Origin: an uncultured Dorea sp.
Lineage (GTDB): Bacteria > Bacillota > Clostridia > Lachnospirales > Lachnospiraceae
Reading direction: 5' to 3'
Assembly: GCA_910584615.1 (NCBI GenBank)
Contig: CAJUAM010000020.1
Location: 1 to 58,939, forward strand
DNA length: 58,939 nucleotides
Shown here: one piece after another, positions 51,220-58,939 of the stretch
How the letters are laid out: every line of letters starts with the position of its first letter
Position numbering within the stretch: the first letter of the stretch is position 1
Notes under the pieces: model-generated
Seen by the model: the letters and a program-made list of their open reading frames with translations, nothing else
Told to the model about the DNA's origin: nothing
Database searches by the model: none
Position numbers and translations under genes: made by a program

Positions 51220-51251
51220 CAGTAAATCTCCGGGGCTATGGCGGTTTACTG
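51220..51251 (-). promoter_or_regulatory. Candidate L13 autoregulatory leader hairpin
   Basis: In the rplM 5' leader, CAGTAAA pairs with TTTACTG, closing an 18-base CG-rich loop (CCGCCATAGCCCCGGAGA). L13 leader motifs that bind the protein are known in Firmicutes; I cannot confirm a covariance match, so this is a candidate. Confidence 0.45.
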
Positions 51252-51275
51252 TTTCTCCTTTTGTCATACTGACTT

Positions 51276-51304
51276 ATTATATTATACGGCTCCTGGTGTG
51301 TCAA
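51276..51304 (-). promoter_or_regulatory. Consensus sigma-A promoter of rplM-rpsI
   Basis: On the minus strand: TTGACA (51299-51304), exactly 17 bases, TATAAT (51276-51281). It is a full consensus match, as expected for ribosomal protein genes. Confidence 0.88.
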
Positions 51305-51407
51305 CTGTTTTCATCCATTTTTTTCACTGATTTTACCTGTTTTTCCATTCAGTCTATGTTATAATATTTTCACTTTGATTCTGCTGATATATTTGGGGAG
51401 GAATGCT

Positions 51408-52745
51408 ATGCAAAAGAACATAGATCTGATAAATGGTCCCGTTCTCCCATCTCTTACCAGACTTGCCGTCCCGATCATGGCAACTTCTCTGATACAGATG
51501 GCTTACAATCTGATCGATATGATATGGATCGGACGTATCGGAAGCGACGCTGTCGCTGCCGTCGGCGCCGCCGGCATGTTCATGTGGCTTTCCAACGGTC
51601 TTGTCGCCCTGCCCAAAACGGGAGGACAGGTAAATACCGGACATTCCCTCGGCGCAGGATATTCCAGAGAAGCTTCCAGATACACACTAAGCGCTCTCAG
51701 GCTGGCTGCTGCTTTAGGTCTCACATTCGGACTCATCTGCTTTGCTTTTGCTCCTCCTCTGATTGGCTTCTTTAAGCTCAACAGTCCTTTTGTTATCGCC
51801 GATGCGCAAAACTACCTTAAGATAACCTGCGGCCTTGTCATTTTTTCTTTTCTAAATCAGACATTTGCAGGTATCTTTACCGCTATCGGCAACAGCCGCG
51901 CAGCGTTTTTATCAACAGCCAGCGGACTGGCCGTAAATATTTTTCTTGATCCTGTGTGTATATTCGGTATCGGACCGCTGCCGCCCATGGGGGTAATGGG
52001 CGCCGCAATCGCTACTATCGCTGCACAGTTAATCGTAACTTTAATGTTTTTATACTTTGCTTCCAAAGACAATCTGTTGTTCTGCAATATTAAAATTTTG
52101 GAAAAACCGAGCCTGCGGTACGTAAGATCAATCATTAAAATCGGACTTCCCACCTCAGTCCAGAGCATGATATTTACCGGAATTTCCATGATCATCGCCA
52201 GGATGATCGCAGGCTACGGGGATGCTGCAGTCGCCGTACAAAAAGTAGGTTCCCAGATTGAATCCATCTCTTGGATGACGTCTGACGGTTTCGCTGCCGC
52301 TGTAAATTCATTTATCGCGCAAAATTACGGAGCCGGAAACCGAGTCCGGATACGGAAAGGATACCACTGTGCCATGGGTATTGTACTTATATGGGGTATC
52401 ATCTGCACACTGCTTCTTATGCTGTGTCCCAGTTTGATCTTCCGAATATTTATTACAGAAGAAGCCATTCTCCCTCTGGGGGTTGACTATCTGGTAATCC
52501 TCGGCGTATCGCAGCTTCCTATGAGTATCGAGATCACGACAGCCGGCGCATTCTCCGGATATGGACAGACACTTCCGCCGTCTGTTATCGGCATCGTATT
52601 TACTACATTGCGCATCCCTTTAGCCATGCTGCTTTGCCATACATCCCTTGCTCTTAACGGTATTTGGTGGAGCATTACCATATCCAGCATTCTAAAAGGT
52701 ATCTTCTTGTTCATCTGGTTTTTGGCTTTTCTTCGAAAAGAATAG
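51408..52745 (+). CDS. MATE family efflux transporter
   Basis: A 445-residue integral membrane antiporter with twelve likely helices in two related halves. The N-terminus has GPVLPSLTRLAVPIMATSLI and the half typical YNLIDMIWIGRIGSDAVAAV; the second half starts near 230 (SIIKIGLPTSVQSMIFTGIS). MATE proteins export drugs or metabolites using Na+ or H+. The substrate is not predictable. I start at the ATG at 51408 with GGGGAGG six bases before it, not at the longer frame start. Confidence 0.9.
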   Translation: MQKNIDLINGPVLPSLTRLAVPIMATSLIQMAYNLIDMIWIGRIGSDAVAAVGAAGMFMWLSNGLVALPKTGGQVNTGHSLGAGYSREASRYTLSALRLAAALGLTFGLICFAFAPPLIGFFKLNSPFVIADAQNYLKITCGLVIFSFLNQTFAGIFTAIGNSRAAFLSTASGLAVNIFLDPVCIFGIGPLPPMGVMGAAIATIAAQLIVTLMFLYFASKDNLLFCNIKILEKPSLRYVRSIIKIGLPTSVQSMIFTGISMIIARMIAGYGDAAVAVQKVGSQIESISWMTSDGFAAAVNSFIAQNYGAGNRVRIRKGYHCAMGIVLIWGIICTLLLMLCPSLIFRIFITEEAILPLGVDYLVILGVSQLPMSIEITTAGAFSGYGQTLPPSVIGIVFTTLRIPLAMLLCHTSLALNGIWWSITISSILKGIFLFIWFLAFLRKE

Positions 52746-52820
52746 CATAGCAGCTCATTATTTGCTATAATGGAACAGGCAGCTTTCGTTGTACATTATT
52801 TTTAAAAGGAGAGTTTTAAT

Positions 52821-54134
52821 ATGTGGGCATATAATAGTGTATTTTATCAGATCTATCCAATTGGATTCTGCGGAGCACCTGTAAGCAATGACGGCAAATG
52901 CGTTCCCCGAATCCGCAAACTCATGGACTGGTCTGAATATCTGGGGGATCTGGGAGTAGATTCTATCTTGCTGAATCCGATTTTCGAATCCGACAATCAT
53001 GGTTATGACACCCGTGATTTTAAAAAGATCGACTGCAGGCTTGGGACAAATGAGGATTTTTCTGAAGTCTGCCGCTCCCTCCACAAACATAATGTCAACA
53101 TCGTGCTCGACGGTGTTTTCAACCATGTAGGCAGAGGATTCTGGGCTTTCAAGGATGTTCAGGAGAAGAAATGGGATTCCCCTTATAAAGACTGGTTTCT
53201 TATTAATTTTGACGGAAACAGCAGTTATAATGATGGCTTCTGGTATGAAGGCTGGGAAGGGCATTTTGAACTTGTCAAACTGAATCTTAAAAATCCGGCA
53301 GTCGTTGATCATCTGCTGGACTGCGTAAGATTCTGGGTTGAAGAATTTGATATTGATGGACTGCGCCTTGATGTCGCATACAGCTTAGACCGTGACTTTA
53401 TGCAGCGCCTGCGCTCATTCGTACAGGAACTAAAGCCTGATTTTGCCCTGATCGGTGAAGTCTTATTCGGAGATTACAATCTGATCGTCAATGACTCCAT
53501 GCTTCATAGCTGCACGAACTACGAATGCTACAAAGGACTTTACTCAAGCTTTAATTCAATGAATCTGTTTGAGATCGCACATTCCCTGCATCGTCAGTTC
53601 GGCGCAGACCAATGGTGCATCTACCGCGGCAAGCATCTTATGACATTTGCGGATAATCATGATGTCACAAGACTTGCAAGCATTCTGACCAACAAAAAAC
53701 ATATCCCCCTGGCTTACGGCCTGTTGCTCGGCATGCCTGGTATCCCATGCCTTTATTACGGAAGTGAATGGGGTCAGACCGGCGAAAAAGCACCTGATAA
53801 CGACTACGCGCTTCGTCCCTGCTTTGAAAAACCTTTGCCAAATGAGCTGACTGACTACATCAAAAAATTAATCTTTGTACGCCAGAAAAGCGATGCACTC
53901 TGCAATGGCGCGTATAAAAATGTTGTGATCCAGAATCACCAGCTTGTATTCGAGCGTCGTTCTGAAAAAGAACGTGTAATTGTAGCCGTTAACGCCTCTG
54001 AAAACGCGTACACCGCATCTCATCAGGATTTGAATGGAACTGCCGAAGAACTGCTATCCGGCAACACAGTCATTCTTGATGGCAAAGCCGAGTTACCTCC
54101 ATACAGTGTTCAGTATTTTAAACTTCCTTTATAG
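52821..54134 (+). CDS. GH13 alpha-glucosidase/maltodextrin-degrading enzyme
   Basis: A 437-residue alpha-amylase-family enzyme without a signal peptide, so it is cytoplasmic. It starts MWAYNSVFYQIYPIGFCGAP. The barrel motifs are GVDSILLNPIFES, NIVLDGVFNHVGRGF, the nucleophile in FDIDGLRLDVAYSLD (near 183), the acid/base Glu in IGEVLFGDYN (near 214) and the third acid in FADNHDVTRL (near 278). It is short, lacking the N-terminal binding domain of neopullulanases. It would cut maltodextrins made or rearranged by MalQ. AAGGAGAG lies before the ATG. Confidence 0.9.
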   Translation: MWAYNSVFYQIYPIGFCGAPVSNDGKCVPRIRKLMDWSEYLGDLGVDSILLNPIFESDNHGYDTRDFKKIDCRLGTNEDFSEVCRSLHKHNVNIVLDGVFNHVGRGFWAFKDVQEKKWDSPYKDWFLINFDGNSSYNDGFWYEGWEGHFELVKLNLKNPAVVDHLLDCVRFWVEEFDIDGLRLDVAYSLDRDFMQRLRSFVQELKPDFALIGEVLFGDYNLIVNDSMLHSCTNYECYKGLYSSFNSMNLFEIAHSLHRQFGADQWCIYRGKHLMTFADNHDVTRLASILTNKKHIPLAYGLLLGMPGIPCLYYGSEWGQTGEKAPDNDYALRPCFEKPLPNELTDYIKKLIFVRQKSDALCNGAYKNVVIQNHQLVFERRSEKERVIVAVNASENAYTASHQDLNGTAEELLSGNTVILDGKAELPPYSVQYFKLPL

Positions 54135-54648
54135 GACGGTTATCACAATGCCGGCAGGCTTTTCTTTCGGAAAATGCCTGCCGGTATTAATCTTTTCTAA
54201 GCGCAGCGCACTCTCCATTCAGACAGACTTTCTATCTCTTTTTATTACCTCCTGCCATCGGTAATTCTCTTTCCTTGTTATTATTTTTCCTGATAAAATG
54301 CCGACATATATAAAGAAGGATCTTTTAAAGATAAAATGTGCTGAAACATTTTTTAATGAATAGTATAATATATAAATGGATCTGCACAGCAGAGACACAA
54401 GTCAACGTATTTTAATGCTTAGAAAGAATTCTTCATACAGATAAAACATTTTTATTCCGTAAAGGGATCATTACTGGTAATCCACCCTTTATTTTACATA
54501 TTCCTATGGAAAAAATTCTTGATTCCAGCTGATAGATATCATATAATTATTATATCTATTTATGCGGAGAGCATCCTATTTTAAAAGCATCAAGATAGGA
54601 TATAGAAACCAGGTATAACTAATCAGCAAGTAAAAGAGGCGAAGAATT
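54135..54648 (+). promoter_or_regulatory. 514-base gap: terminator, promoter and structured leader of the surface protein gene
   Basis: At 54147-54188 a hairpin (CCGGCAGGC/GCCTGCCGG) followed by TCTTTT ends the GH13 gene. At 54341-54369 CTGAAA, a 17-base spacer and TATAAT form a promoter for the surface protein. The resulting leader of roughly 270 bases holds a stem at 54460-54490 (TAAAGGG/CCCTTTA, with inner ATTAC/GTAAT) and another at 54573-54601 (ATCCTAT/ATAGGAT). I recognise no known riboswitch. No gene is visible. Confidence 0.6.
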
Positions 54649-57600
54649 ATGAAAATGAAAAGATTTTTTTTAAAGTTATTTTTAACGACATGCTTTTTAA
54701 CCGCTCTGGGGCATAAAGACGTCGTTGCTGCCGGCCAGCCCGCTGTAGACCTCAACAATGGTCACATATATATCGGGAAAGATGACGACGGAGAATTCAT
54801 CGGTCGCGGTTCGACCGCAGCCGAAGCTAAAGCCAGTCCCTTACCCATTACCCCAAACCATAAGACAGGTTATGCATTCTCAGGGATTGTATACGATCCT
54901 AAGGACATTACAATCGACATCGGCAGTAAAGATGATGTTTTGAATTTGACTTTTAACAATTTCCGGATGATCACTGGCACTCATCTTGACATTAAAAGCG
55001 GAACTGTAAATATTAATTTAACAGGTTCCGAAAATGCTCTGCAAGCCAAGAATGGATCTCCTGCCATAACAGTCGATACCAGTAAAGCCAGTCTATATTT
55101 CAAAGGCGGCGGACAGATCGGAATAACCGGGTCTGAAAATCAGCTTGTTATTTCAGGCGGCGGGATCACCATTGACAGCGGCTCAGTTACATTAAACAAA
55201 AGCGGATCCGGTGACACATGCACTGGTCAGTTTATCCAAGTAAACCGTCAGGGGTCTTTATATTGCAACAATACTTCCGGCGGAAAAGCCACATTAGGCA
55301 GCATTGACCTATATCAGGAAGGGGGCACTGTCGAAGCAGCAGGTTTATACGGTATCAATTACGAAAAAGAGGCTTTCTCAATTGAAGATTCAGTACAAAC
55401 TCCCGGGAGTATAGTTCAGATAACCTACAAAGACGGAGATAAAAATCCGAGTCTCAATGTACGTGTAGAAGCAGGAGAGGACGGTAAAAATTTTGTACCG
55501 ATCAACGAAATACTCTTTCAAAAAACAGTTACAATCAGCAGGCAGCGTTTAACGCTGAATAGCAGACCAACAAATTCCTCCAGTGCCAGTGTTACGCAGC
55601 ATGAATCTCATGCACTTGAAAATGACGGTATCATCAGCGGAATAGATATTGCGAATACAGAATATGTGTATATCCCTGAAGAAGTATCACAACCGGCAGA
55701 CGCAGTAGCACTTGCAGAGTATATAAGTAAAAATAATCTGCGATGGAAACAATTCAATATAGATCCCGAAAGAGACTTGTCTCCTGGTTATTACTACGTA
55801 CGTACAAAAGCATCAAAGACAGCTTTTGCTTCCAAATATAAAATACTCTATATCGAACCTGGCAGCATATTAGACTTTGAACCTGCTCCATTTGAATTCA
55901 GCGCGGTATATAAAAATATAACAGCGAATACCACCCAAACTCTTGTGATGTTAAATTACGGAAAAGAGGATATACAAATTAATACTGTTACCTTAAAAGA
56001 TGGGCAAGATAAATCCTGTTTCCAAATAACAGGCGGAACAAGTACTTCCATATCAGGACGTCCCGACAAAGAAGGCAATGCTGGCAAAAATGAAACTATT
56101 AAGTTAAATCCAAACCTTGATCTCGAAGTAGGAACTTATAAAACAACTATACAGATAGGCTATAGCATAGGCGGAAAAAATCAGACTCCACTTGAAATTC
56201 CAGTCACTTTCGAAGTAGAAAAAGCGGAACAGCCTACACCTACTGCTACATTACAGGTAACAAACATAACTCATAACAGCGCCACTTTAAATAGTATAGA
56301 AAAAAATGATGCGAATGCAGACTCTGGCAGCGGTGTTGAATATTCTTTCAGCACGGACGGCGAATGGAATGATAAAAATGTAAGTGATACGCCAAATTTT
56401 AACGGAAAATTATCTCCGGAGACTAAATATTATTTTTTGGCACGTTACAAAGAAACTAAAAATTATAAGGCTTCCGAACCGATCTCTACGGAAGGTGAAA
56501 CCGAAAAAGCGGCTTCTATTGATTTCGAAAAACAGGAATTGATTTTTCCATATAGCGACCGGAAATATACCGTTACTGTAGGCAAAGACGGAAAACCTCA
56601 AACATATGAAAATATTTCCAGCATAAAGATTCCTGATGAGTGGTGTAGTTCAAAAACTACCATTACTATCGTTGACATGACCAAAAACGGGACGCAGACA
56701 TTAACTCTTCCTGCAATCCGTCCGGCTCCGACTCCGAAAGCCGTAGATGAAAAGATAATCGGCGACAAAGGATCCATCACCAACGTAAAAGATACGATGG
56801 AATTCCGGAAAAAACTGAGCAAAAACAGATGGGGTGAATGGGAGGATTGTCCGGGCAGAGTAATCGAACAAGTAGAACCGGGTGATTATCAGGTACGTAT
56901 CAAGGCCTCCAGCACAGATTTTCCAAGCGCCATTGCTTCTATCACTGTTCATAAAGGACCATCTATAGAAGTGAATCTGCAAGGCGCTGACTTTGACGAA
57001 ATACCATATGGTACTCCTACATCAGGAAAAATCATTATTCAAAACCGCGATACGGTTCCTGTCAAGCTTGAAGGTATTAGTTTATCTGCTGAGAATTTTA
57101 TAATTACTGAAGGCGAGAAGTCTTTGGAACCCAGGGATTCTGTAGAATGGGGCATCCAGCCAAAAGAAAAGCTTAACGTAGGTACATACGAGTCTGATAT
57201 CATCGTATCTTATGACGACAGTCAGGAAGATGATTCAGATGATGATTCTGACGATAACAGCGGCAATAATGATTCTGACAACAGCGGTTCTAATAATGAC
57301 AACACCGGCACCGACGATCCTGATAAAGATGGATCTGACAAAGACGATTCCGGTGAAACTCAGGTAAAAACCCGCGCTGTCAAGGAAGCTGAAGAGGTTA
57401 CCGACGGCGAACAGTCAAACATACGTACAGCTTCTATAGAAGTAAAGGCTACGATTATAAAAGCTCCTCAGACTGATGTTCCACCAGTACCATCAGAAAA
57501 GAGCAAGACGGCTACCAGTATTACTTTAGAGACCATTCCGAACAATCCTGCTACCGGAGCAAAGGCACAATACAGCAAGGATGGCGGCAGAACCTGGCAG

Positions 57601-58056
57601 GACAGCCCGACATTTACCGGTCTGTCTCCAAACAAAGAATATACCTTTGTAGCTCGTTATGCCGAAACCGATAATTATAATGCTTCAGATATCAGCAGCG
57701 GTGAGATTTCCATTACTACTGACGAAAAAAACGATGACGATTCAGATGGTGTAAAACCTCAAACAAAAGATGATGATGATAAGAAATCTAATGGCACGAA
57801 TAATAATGGCACAAACGGCAATGGTACAAACAGCAACGGTACAAACGGCGCGAACGGCATGAATGCCAACAGTACCGGGACTAATAGCAACGTAGGTAAC
57901 GGCACAGGTACCAAGGATGATGACTCATCCTCAAAGAAAGCTTTATCTTCAGCCAAAACCGGCGACCTTAACAATATCCATTTATGGATCACATTAATGA
58001 TTGGTTCTTATCTGTCATGTGCAGTCATCATAAAAAACAAACTTAAAAAAATCTAA
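54649..58056 (+). CDS. Large cell-wall-anchored surface protein with fibronectin-type repeats
   Basis: A 1135-residue secreted protein. A signal peptide lies at about 1-28 (hydrophobic, ending VVAAG). A repetitive beta-helix-like region at 98-231 (HLDIKSGTVNINLTGSE) follows. Fibronectin III-like modules start near 529 and 945; they resemble each other (LSPETKYYFLARYKETKNY and LSPNKEYTFVARYAETDNY). Two Ig-like segments of the FEFSAVYKNITANTTQ kind lie between. Acidic Asp/Ser linker at about 857-905; Asn-Gly-Thr repeats at about 1047-1087. The C-terminus has SAKTGD at 1101-1106, a hydrophobic helix and KNKLKKI: a sortase signal without LPxTG. Possibly adhesin-like; unrecognised otherwise. AGAGG before ATG. 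Confidence 0.85.
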   Translation: MKMKRFFLKLFLTTCFLTALGHKDVVAAGQPAVDLNNGHIYIGKDDDGEFIGRGSTAAEAKASPLPITPNHKTGYAFSGIVYDPKDITIDIGSKDDVLNLTFNNFRMITGTHLDIKSGTVNINLTGSENALQAKNGSPAITVDTSKASLYFKGGGQIGITGSENQLVISGGGITIDSGSVTLNKSGSGDTCTGQFIQVNRQGSLYCNNTSGGKATLGSIDLYQEGGTVEAAGLYGINYEKEAFSIEDSVQTPGSIVQITYKDGDKNPSLNVRVEAGEDGKNFVPINEILFQKTVTISRQRLTLNSRPTNSSSASVTQHESHALENDGIISGIDIANTEYVYIPEEVSQPADAVALAEYISKNNLRWKQFNIDPERDLSPGYYYVRTKASKTAFASKYKILYIEPGSILDFEPAPFEFSAVYKNITANTTQTLVMLNYGKEDIQINTVTLKDGQDKSCFQITGGTSTSISGRPDKEGNAGKNETIKLNPNLDLEVGTYKTTIQIGYSIGGKNQTPLEIPVTFEVEKAEQPTPTATLQVTNITHNSATLNSIEKNDANADSGSGVEYSFSTDGEWNDKNVSDTPNFNGKLSPETKYYFLARYKETKNYKASEPISTEGETEKAASIDFEKQELIFPYSDRKYTVTVGKDGKPQTYENISSIKIPDEWCSSKTTITIVDMTKNGTQTLTLPAIRPAPTPKAVDEKIIGDKGSITNVKDTMEFRKKLSKNRWGEWEDCPGRVIEQVEPGDYQVRIKASSTDFPSAIASITVHKGPSIEVNLQGADFDEIPYGTPTSGKIIIQNRDTVPVKLEGISLSAENFIITEGEKSLEPRDSVEWGIQPKEKLNVGTYESDIIVSYDDSQEDDSDDDSDDNSGNNDSDNSGSNNDNTGTDDPDKDGSDKDDSGETQVKTRAVKEAEEVTDGEQSNIRTASIEVKATIIKAPQTDVPPVPSEKSKTATSITLETIPNNPATGAKAQYSKDGGRTWQDSPTFTGLSPNKEYTFVARYAETDNYNASDISSGEISITTDEKNDDDSDGVKPQTKDDDDKKSNGTNNNGTNGNGTNSNGTNGANGMNANSTGTNSNVGNGTGTKDDDSSSKKALSSAKTGDLNNIHLWITLMIGSYLSCAVIIKNKLKKI
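57787..57907 (+). repeat. In-frame Asn-Gly-Thr short tandem repeats in the surface protein
   Basis: The DNA shows imperfect repeats of units such as aatggcacaaac, encoding NGTN variants in the wall-spanning linker. Such tracts can change length by slippage and alter how far the protein extends from the wall. Confidence 0.8.
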
Positions 58057-58061
58057 TAATT

Positions 58062-58107
58062 AAACGCATATAAGGGAACGGCAATGCCGTTCCCTTATAT
58101 GCGTTTT
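58062..58107. terminator. Bidirectional terminator after the surface protein gene
   Basis: A 21-base perfect arm starting AAACGCATATAAGGGAACGG pairs across a three-base loop with its complement, ending GCGTTTT. It lies between the convergent surface protein and ferritin-like genes. Confidence 0.92.
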
Positions 58108-58115
58108 CAGACCTT

Positions 58116-58655
58116 CTATAACGCCTTCAGTATCATAATATGATATTCTTCATCTTTGATTATTCTTGCTAATACCGCATTTACACAATCATCATTTATC
58201 ATCTTCATATGCATTTTATATTGATTGACAGCCTGCTTCTCAGCTTCTATATCAGCCATTATCATTTTTCTGATATTGGAAGGAATATCTATATACTCCG
58301 GTGTCCACATCTTCTGTCTCCCATTCTGGAATTTCGCCGTATAGTCAACATTCCCACCTAATAAACAGATTAAATCTCCGAGTTTTTGCAAATGGATCAT
58401 CTCCGCCATCGCTATTCCAAGAATTGTTTTTGCCACTGAACAATTTTCTGCCGATATCCTGTTTTCATTATTAATATACTGTGTAATTGCAGACAACTCA
58501 GACACTGCTCCGCAATAATCAATTCCAAGCAGATTCGCATAAGCTGTATTTCTTTCTCTGACCTGAATCGGAGGATAGGGAAGATCCATCATAATTGGCT
58601 TTAATCCCTTAAAATCACACTCATTAACCAGCAATGCTTTTCTTTTTTCTTCCAT
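58116..58655 (-). CDS. Ferritin-like domain protein
   Basis: A 179-residue four-helix protein. Likely metal ligands appear in order: Glu in CGAVSELSAITQYINNE (about 49-65), Glu and His in AMAEMIHLQKLGDLIC (about 81-97), Glu in MADIEAEKQAVNQYKMHM (about 133-150), and Glu-Glu-x-His in DEEYHIMIL near the C-terminus. This is a rubrerythrin/bacterioferritin-like di-iron layout without the rubredoxin tail. The exact family is unclear; it may be an oxidative-stress or spore-related protein. The AGGAGAA site is ten bases before the ATG. Confidence 0.75.
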   Translation of the reverse strand: MEEKRKALLVNECDFKGLKPIMMDLPYPPIQVRERNTAYANLLGIDYCGAVSELSAITQYINNENRISAENCSVAKTILGIAMAEMIHLQKLGDLICLLGGNVDYTAKFQNGRQKMWTPEYIDIPSNIRKMIMADIEAEKQAVNQYKMHMKMINDDCVNAVLARIIKDEEYHIMILKAL

Positions 58656-58732
58656 ATATACACACTTCTCCTAATATAACTTTATATGGATAATATATTA
58701 GGACCTTCAACTTAGTGTGCAGCAATATTTAT

Positions 58733-58775
58733 AAAAAAAGACTGCAACTCCCCTGACACAAGAGTAATACAGTCC
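58733..58775 (-). terminator. Candidate terminator of the tRNA transcript
   Basis: On the minus strand GACTG pairs with CAGTC, with an inner ACTC/GAGT stem, followed by seven T. It lies directly downstream of tRNA-Leu. Confidence 0.55.
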
Positions 58776-58783
58776 GTTTTCAA

Positions 58784-58864
58784 TGCGGATGACAGGACTT
58801 GAACCTGCACGTCGAAGACACTAGATCCTAAGTCTAGCGCGTCTGCCAATTCCGCCACATCCGC
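58784..58864 (-). tRNA. tRNA-Leu (anticodon UAG)
   Basis: On the minus strand, acceptor GCGGATG pairs with CATCCGC; a long variable arm typical of leucine tRNA is present; the anticodon loop CTTAGGA gives UAG, reading CUN codons. GGTTCAAGTC is the T-loop. The CCA end is not encoded. Confidence 0.93.
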
Positions 58865-58886
58865 ATATAAATCATATTATTTTCAC

Positions 58887-58939
58887 TGAGCGTGCGGGGA
58901 TTCGAACCCCGGACAACTTGATTAAAAGTCAAGTGCTCT
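58887..58939 (-). tRNA. tRNA-Lys (anticodon UUU), 3' part only
   Basis: On the minus strand the visible part has the anticodon stem CTTGACTTTTAATCAAG with anticodon UUU, the T-loop GGTTCGAATC and the 3' acceptor ACGCTCA. The 5' half is cut by the window edge. Confidence 0.9.

Noticed and set aside
54370..54648. Possible cyclic-di-GMP riboswitch in the surface protein leader
   Set aside because: I could not find the class I or class II core motifs; only two simple stems are present. Left as an unassigned leader.
57787..57907. Short repeats resembling a CRISPR or tandem repeat locus
   Set aside because: They are in frame, imperfect and encode the Asn-Gly-Thr linker of the surface protein, with no regular spacers.

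Overview
The window comes from a spore-forming, low-GC Gram-positive anaerobe of the Clostridia, most likely a gut Lachnospiraceae. The evidence is spoIIR beside a SipL-type coat protein gene, a broken spoIIID copy, a complete clostridial-type V-ATPase operon with Na+ ligands, lipobox lipoproteins, a sortase-type surface anchor, and strong AGGAGG ribosome binding sites. This placement is inferred from gene content and order.

Layout. 1-2.4 kb: the start of a type I restriction hsdM (cut by the window edge), an AAA/PD-(D/E)XK protein and a frameshifted spoIIID remnant. 2.5-10.8 kb: a trigger-factor-like foldase lipoprotein, cardiolipin synthase, a small membrane protein, and a dnaE-pfkA-DUF1934 operon. 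10.9-18.1 kb: an ABC importer (two permeases, an asymmetric double ATPase and a DUF3798 binding lipoprotein) divergent from a chemoreceptor; its substrate is unknown. 18.2-24.5 kb: a minus-strand housekeeping/sporulation cluster (PrcB-like lipoprotein, sipL, ispE, GntR regulator, spoIIR, acyl-ACP thioesterase, cvfB, HPr-like protein). 24.6-29.8 kb: plus-strand malQ, plsC, pncB, murF. 29.9-30.9 kb: aldo/keto reductase. 31-39.8 kb: a nine-gene V-ATPase operon (H-I-K-E-C-F-A-B-D) with its own promoter and terminator. 39.8-44.7 kb: trmL, an AIR-synthase-related protein, a VanW protein, a 34-residue membrane peptide and a B12-binding/radical SAM protein.

44.8-50.2 kb is the clearest accessory segment. 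It carries an AlwI-like type IIS restriction enzyme with a double methyltransferase fused to a MerR-like HTH. Behind these lie remnants of a ToxN/AbiQ-like toxin and of DUF2442, then a toxin-antitoxin pair whose zeta-like toxin is inactivated twice, once by a stop codon exactly at the P-loop lysine. The rplM-rpsI operon follows on the other side.

51.4-58.7 kb: a MATE transporter, a GH13 glucosidase, a 1135-residue cell-wall-anchored surface protein with a long leader, and a ferritin-like protein. The window ends in tRNA-Leu(UAG) and the 3' part of tRNA-Lys(UUU). No insertion sequence, integrase, CRISPR array or rRNA was seen.
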